Origin: Ptychodera flava
Taxonomy: Eukaryota; Hemichordata; Enteropneusta; Ptychoderidae
Direction: 5' to 3'
DNA length: 64,000 nucleotides
Assembly: GCF_041260155.1 (NCBI RefSeq)
Contig: NC_091947.1
Location: 27,179,615 to 27,243,614, forward strand
Shown here: one piece after another, positions 59,527 to 64,000 of the stretch
How the letters are laid out: each line of letters begins with the position of its first letter
Position numbering within the stretch: the stretch's first letter is position 1
Position numbers and translations under genes: made by a program
The notes under the pieces: generated by a model
What the model was told of the DNA's origin: nothing
What the model saw: the letters and a program-made list of their open reading frames with translations, nothing else
The model's database searches: none

Positions 59527-60643
59527 CGTAGCATTATTGACATGTATACTTACTGCACTGGGCTCCGTTTTTACCACACTCCGTATAAGCTTATCCATAA
59601 TTCAGTCTATATCAATATAAGCATCAATCGGAGATATACAAACAGACCAGTGTGATTGCAATCGAAATCCTGAATTAATAGGCAAAAACATCACAACATT
59701 TATGGAGCCGCCAAAGATCCAGGCACAATCGGTTCTTTTCACATCTCTTTCAACCATCCGTAACGTTTTCTTTAAGGCTATAACAAACAACAAAGAGTGT
59801 ATTCTATCACATCAAAGGCAAATAGAAAGACAGACTAGCAACGGGTATTGTTCAAGGTGTGAAGCGGTTACGTAGCCCCTCCATGTACGTACAAAGAAAC
59901 AGAAACTACCCATATAATTGTACCTTAATTAAATGGACTAAAGGTCAAATTCTTCTAAGGTGATAACGTTACAGATTTATTACAATCATGGTTGATCAAT
60001 ATTATATTTACAGTATTTTGTCATTACATTTATTGTTACCATGTTTTGACGATTATGATTGGTGTTCTTGATACATTTCTTATTGATTTAGATTACGTTT
60101 ATGAAAATATTACATTTACATAAATACCAAAATGTACTGATATCCTAAATGAGGATCATAATCTAACTGAAAAATCTTTGCCGATGTAAACACTTAATCA
60201 TATACGGCGAAGGCAATACTATATGGAACTATGTGCCCAACGATAGAAGGGCAAATAGTCTTCTGCCTCGAGGGTACATAGTCACTTGTTTGGGCTAAAA
60301 TGTTTTTATTACATGCCTCTCTCATACAGTTTTAACTCCATATTGTAGAGTTTGTTTGCAAATGACCATCATACGCTTCCTTGCCATGAAAGTTGAAGAT
60401 CCTTTGAAAAAACAGAACGGCGCATTGATATCATTTAATCACTGTTATGTAAGTTGGGTACATTAAACTCTTAAAATACGTCATCAACAAGTAATCATTG
60501 AATTCTATGGGGCGTGCGACGTTCCAAACACATGAGACTTGTAATAATATATGAGAACACATTAAACTGGCAACTTAACTGCAACGTTCTACGACCTTGA
60601 TTTGGAGTGAATGGTTTCTTTAACTTTTGTTGGTCATTCCAAG

Positions 60644-60667
60644 CATAGACCCTCGAGAGGGTCTATG
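60644..60667. repeat. Perfect 24-bp palindrome sharing a motif with the LINE target
   Basis: CATAGACCCT, then CGAG, then AGGGTCTATG. The same CATAGACCCTCGAG motif occurs at the LINE insertion site (5841-5854), 55 kb away. Confidence 0.85.
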
Positions 60668-61592
60668 TTCCAAGTTATTATTTAGAATCACCAAAATGCC
60701 TATCAGGTTTCGATGGAATCTGTAAAAATAGTGATGTTTGATGATCCTTAAATGATCCTTAAAGCCCTTGCTCACCATTCAACTCAAGAAAGGGAAATTT
60801 ACTTACATCATCATGTCTAGGGAATTTCTCAAAGTAACTGGTAACACCCATCCTAATGTGGCACCATGCAAGCATGAGGGTACAAATTTAATGTCTCTGA
60901 CCCTCGACCCTCGTTCAAATGAAATTTGGTACCGGGCCCTGCTCTTACATTTCGTAAAAGCAGTGTAATATCCAACACCCGAATTTTAATAAACTGAAGA
61001 AATCATTGCGAACTGAACATTACAGAGTTTGTATCGAATATAAAAGGGACAAATCTAGAAAACGTACGACCACTTCAAGACAGAGTCCTATTTTTCCTGA
61101 TATGTGGGTGGACCTTCATAGACAACCAGGTCAAGATGCAGGTGCAAATAGGTTATTGGCACCCTGGCAAAGGGTGTGCTGCACCTGTGTTGTGATACGT
61201 ATGTATTTTCAATGATTTGTGACCACTTCACATACAATTCTTTGTTTGTGTGACGGTACGTAGTTGTTTTTATTGATGACTTGCAGTTAAAGTGAACTTT
61301 TACAAACAATCGGGGATACAAGAAGTGCCAGCTTGTCTGTTTTGGTAGTGAACATTATACGTTTGACCAGGTGCCTCATCATCTAAAAACAGAAATGGTG
61401 ACGTATGTTTATATTTTAGTCTCTGATTCTTGTACAGGCAGAAAATAGCTTGCAGTAATTGAAATGTATCTGTTATGTGGAAATTTTCGAATAAGCGTTT
61501 TAAGGCTTTAATTTCGAAGACGGACGCTTTTATTAGGAAGACTTTTTCTTTCAAGAAACATTTTCAGAATCAACATACGGATTGGATATTTA

Positions 61593-61735
61593 AGCAATAA
61601 CCCCCGCCGCAGGAGGGTATACACGAGATTTTGGTACAATGCGCGACATATAGCACGAGCCGATAGGCGAGTGCTATATGGAGCGAATTGTACCAAAATC
61701 GAGTGTATACCCGACTGCGAAGGGGGTTATTGCTA
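61593..61735. mobile_element. Hairpin (foldback) element with 64-bp arms
   Basis: The left arm (61593-61656) contains AGCAATAACCCCC, GGGTATACAC, GATTTTGGTACAAT and CATATAGCAC. The right arm (61671-61735) is its near-exact inverse, GTGCTATATG to GGGGGTTATTGCT, with a 14-nt loop. No coding capacity. Confidence 0.85.
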
Positions 61736-62779
61736 TTATATTATATCAACTTGTGTGTCTTGTCGTCTTGGTGCGGCATTTTCGTCAGTTTCAGCCCAAA
61801 ATGCAGAAAACTGACGTCTGAGAGACCGAACGTCAGAAAATCATCGCCCGAGACCGAGCATTTTTATAAGTTTGGATTACGTTGACAACACACGAACACA
61901 ATATCCTACGATAACATACGCATTACGTTCATCAAAATTTCATTAATATTTACATGCAACACGAACTGCTTCAGACACAGAAATGGGTCAAGAGTTCAAA
62001 GCAAAAGAAAAAGTAACAATTTTTTCGTAAATTTACATAAAAACAATAGCGCTGGCTTTTTTTTTTGCGTAGTACACTAAAAATAGATTTGTCTCATTCA
62101 CTGTCAGTCCGGTGTGCGCCAACCGTCGTAACATTCAGACAGAGGAGGTGGTGCAGTGGGGTTACAGGTTCTATTTTTGATGGATATTTTGGATGGATAA
62201 TTTGTGCCAGAAAACGTGCAGTTTTGAAATAATCCAGACATGGATTACGGCGACTGTATGAACAGTTGTAATATGCGAGCAGAGTGTGTTGCCCGATTCA
62301 GCGAGAGCTGGACGATGACACAGCGATTTTCGTCGCAGTCGCCAGGAATGATCGCATCGTTATTTTGAACTTCTTCAAGTTCTTGGGCTACATCGTGACA
62401 CCCTGGTCTGTTACAGCCAAAACTCTAGGAAGAAATATCTGACGTACCGTTACAGTGAGGAAGTTTCAATTTATTTGTGTATGAACGAATACTAGTACCG
62501 GTAGTAGCTTCGTTTTAAAGAGCGTATGTCGCGTCTCGACTCCTGCTGAATCGATCAAGCAAACTACACAGTGCGCGCTGTTACCCTATAGGCTATACAA
62601 TTTTGTACATCATCATACCAAAATAAATGTGTTGCTTCGGAGATTTCTTTCATCATAGACCGCTTATTTTCACCAAGAGGTGAGTTACAGAACCATACTT
62701 TATCTCTGTATCGAAATTCGAACTCGGTCTTTGAAACAAAGCGGACTGTTTCGGATTAAGTTCAGAGCCACATCGTTCT

Positions 62780-62945
62780 AAGGACTGGTCAGTTTCTTCG
62801 GCCTGGGGGGGGGCCGGTGGATTATTTTTTGCCGACGTCAAAAAGTGGCTGACCCCCCCTATTCCAAATTTTGAAAACAGGGTGACCCCCCTATTCCAAA
62901 TTTCTAAAACAGGGTGACCCCCCCCCCCGGGCGCGACAAAGGTAA
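62780..62945. repeat. Fragment related to the 69-1018 element, with short tandem repeat
   Basis: It begins AAGGACTGGTCAG and continues with a G run, GGCCGGTGG and TGACCCCCC, the same order as the left end of the element at 69. It includes two copies of a 32-bp unit (CTATTCCAAATTT, then AAAACAGGGTGACCCCCC). The right end is lost before the (TA)n tract. Confidence 0.5.
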
Positions 62946-62955
62946 AACAAAAGAT

Positions 62956-62960
<5 letters not shown>

Positions 62961-62997
<37 letters not shown>

Positions 62998-63021
62998 TAT
63001 ATATATATACTGGTATATACC

Positions 63022-63068
<47 letters not shown>
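62961..63068. repeat. (TA)n microsatellite with central palindrome
   Basis: TA repeats interrupted near 63009-63026 by ACTGGTATATACCGGTATAT. Simple repeat, non-coding. Confidence 0.95.
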
Positions 63069-63071
<3 letters not shown>

Positions 63072-63764
63072 TTTACATTTTACATATATTTATATTTTAA
63101 ATAGTCATTCTATGTTTTAGTGAAATTGTTGACATGTCAGTTGTAAGATAGGAATTTCAAAGTGTCAATCTTCAAGTTTAAATACAGTACATTTTGAATG
63201 AGCTGTATTTTGAATGAGCTGTGAATGTATTTCACACTTTCTCTGCTTAACCAGATGTCCTGAACTGTTGTACAGAAATGGATGTCAATCATTAATATCA
63301 AAGAGGAAAAAGCAGTGAATCAAAACTTTGATGGGTGTTAAGACTTGCCAACCATCCAATTAAATCTACTGAGGAGCCATAGAGAGCTTTTTTAGCCAAA
63401 TCTGATGTGTACAGTGTCTGAGAGGACCTTTTCTTGTGTAACATTGAAACCATAAAAGCACAGCTAATAATGACAAAAACTGCCTTTTTAACTGTTATTT
63501 TGTTCATAAAAAAGCATCTTTCTACAGAAAACCTATGAAACAAAGGAAAATAATTGCATCAATGAGAAGGAAAGATATCTTGTCATTTTTCTATCTCTAA
63601 AATAAGTCACTGTATCAAATATATATTGTGAAATATTTGTGCATGCTGCTTTCTCATACTGAATTCTCACAGAGAGAACAGAAAAGTATCAGGAATTTGT
63701 CATCCTTTTCATATGAAATGCAGATTTCATAATGGTACACTTTCACTTAGCAAACATCAAGATA

Positions 63765-64000
63765 TCTCTGAAAGTATGGCGCCCGAAGGGCGCGCCAAAA
63801 AATATGAAACATCCTGATATCTCTGATATATATGCCTTGTATATTAAAGTCATGCACCTGAAGGGCATGCTGAAAGATGTATGATATATTAAAGTAATGA
63901 GCTTGAAGAGCACGCTGAAAAATATTGAACATACAGATATGATGTATGTATGCTTGATATGTTAAAGTGGGCGTGCTGAAAAATATGACTGATTATTAAA
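63765..64000. repeat. Degenerate tandem repeat with GCGCCCGAAGGGCGCGC core, continues past the window
   Basis: Units of about 45-75 bp each carry a variant of GGCGCCCGAAGGGCGCGCC (63779-63797), then GCACCTGAAGGGCATGC, GAGCTTGAAGAGCACGC and GGGCGTGC, followed by a CAAAAAATATGA-like or TGAAAAATAT block and a TATTAAAGT block. The core is near-palindromic in the first unit and decays in later ones. Confidence 0.65.

Larger units (their letters stand above)
58872..63730. other. Intergenic DNA rich in small repeats, no gene recognised
   Basis: Holds a 33-bp direct repeat with one mismatch (58892-58924 and 60446-60478, starting TATGTAAGTTGGGTACATTA), a 50-bp-period tandem pair (59433-59526), a 24-bp palindrome (60644-60667), a hairpin element (61593-61735), a G/C-run repeat (62780-62945) and (TA)n (62961-63068). 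Open frames of 60-100 codons here have no recognisable motifs. Confidence 0.55.

Noticed and set aside
59602..59793. 63-codon minus frame with an FGGSINVVMFLP segment
   Set aside because: A possible acceptor precedes it, but there is no family match, no partner exon and the length is within chance for this composition.

Overview
The window is animal nuclear DNA: AT-rich, with multi-exon genes using GT/AG introns, non-LTR retrotransposons, a tRNA-derived SINE, several MITE-like foldback elements and abundant microsatellites. Repeat style and gene set suggest a marine invertebrate, perhaps a deuterostome (hemichordate, echinoderm or cephalochordate). That placement is inference; nothing in the sequence names the species.

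Layout. (1) 1-5862: no gene recognised; a candidate 0.95-kb terminal-inverted-repeat element lies at the left edge. (2) 5863-11290: a nearly full-length, frameshifted two-ORF LINE of the L1/Tx1 type with poly(A) and a 12-bp target-site duplication. (3) 12402-14741: a single-coding-exon ankyrin-repeat gene resembling ANKRD34. (4) 14742-21293: non-coding, with two long simple-repeat tracts. (5) 21294-27195, minus strand: an eight-exon gene for a fold-type II PLP enzyme of the serine/threonine dehydratase and serine racemase superfamily; all splice junctions can be placed and give a 335-residue protein. (6) 28530-31236: a block of nested inverted repeats, with one minisatellite family in opposite orientations at the two ends, a foldback element inside and a SINE between. 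(7) about 32000-58871: a 10.8-11.7 kb segment present twice in direct orientation with about 4.4 kb between copies. Each copy carries a complete nine-coding-exon, minus-strand gene for an SLC49A3 (MFSD7)-like 12-TM major facilitator transporter (500 and 499 aa, both open) plus about 3.4 kb of upstream flank. (8) 58872-64000: non-coding, with several palindromic or tandem repeats.

The three gene types (ankyrin adaptor, PLP enzyme, transporter pair) show no sign of working in a shared pathway; they are ordinary neighbours. The best evolutionary signal is the paralogous transporter duplication, because each copy acts as the empty-site control for insertions in the other: a LINE tail in copy A; a TTAA-flanked MITE, a foldback element and an extra satellite unit in copy B.

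Exon coordinates were read by eye from splice consensus and reading-frame continuity, without transcript or database support.
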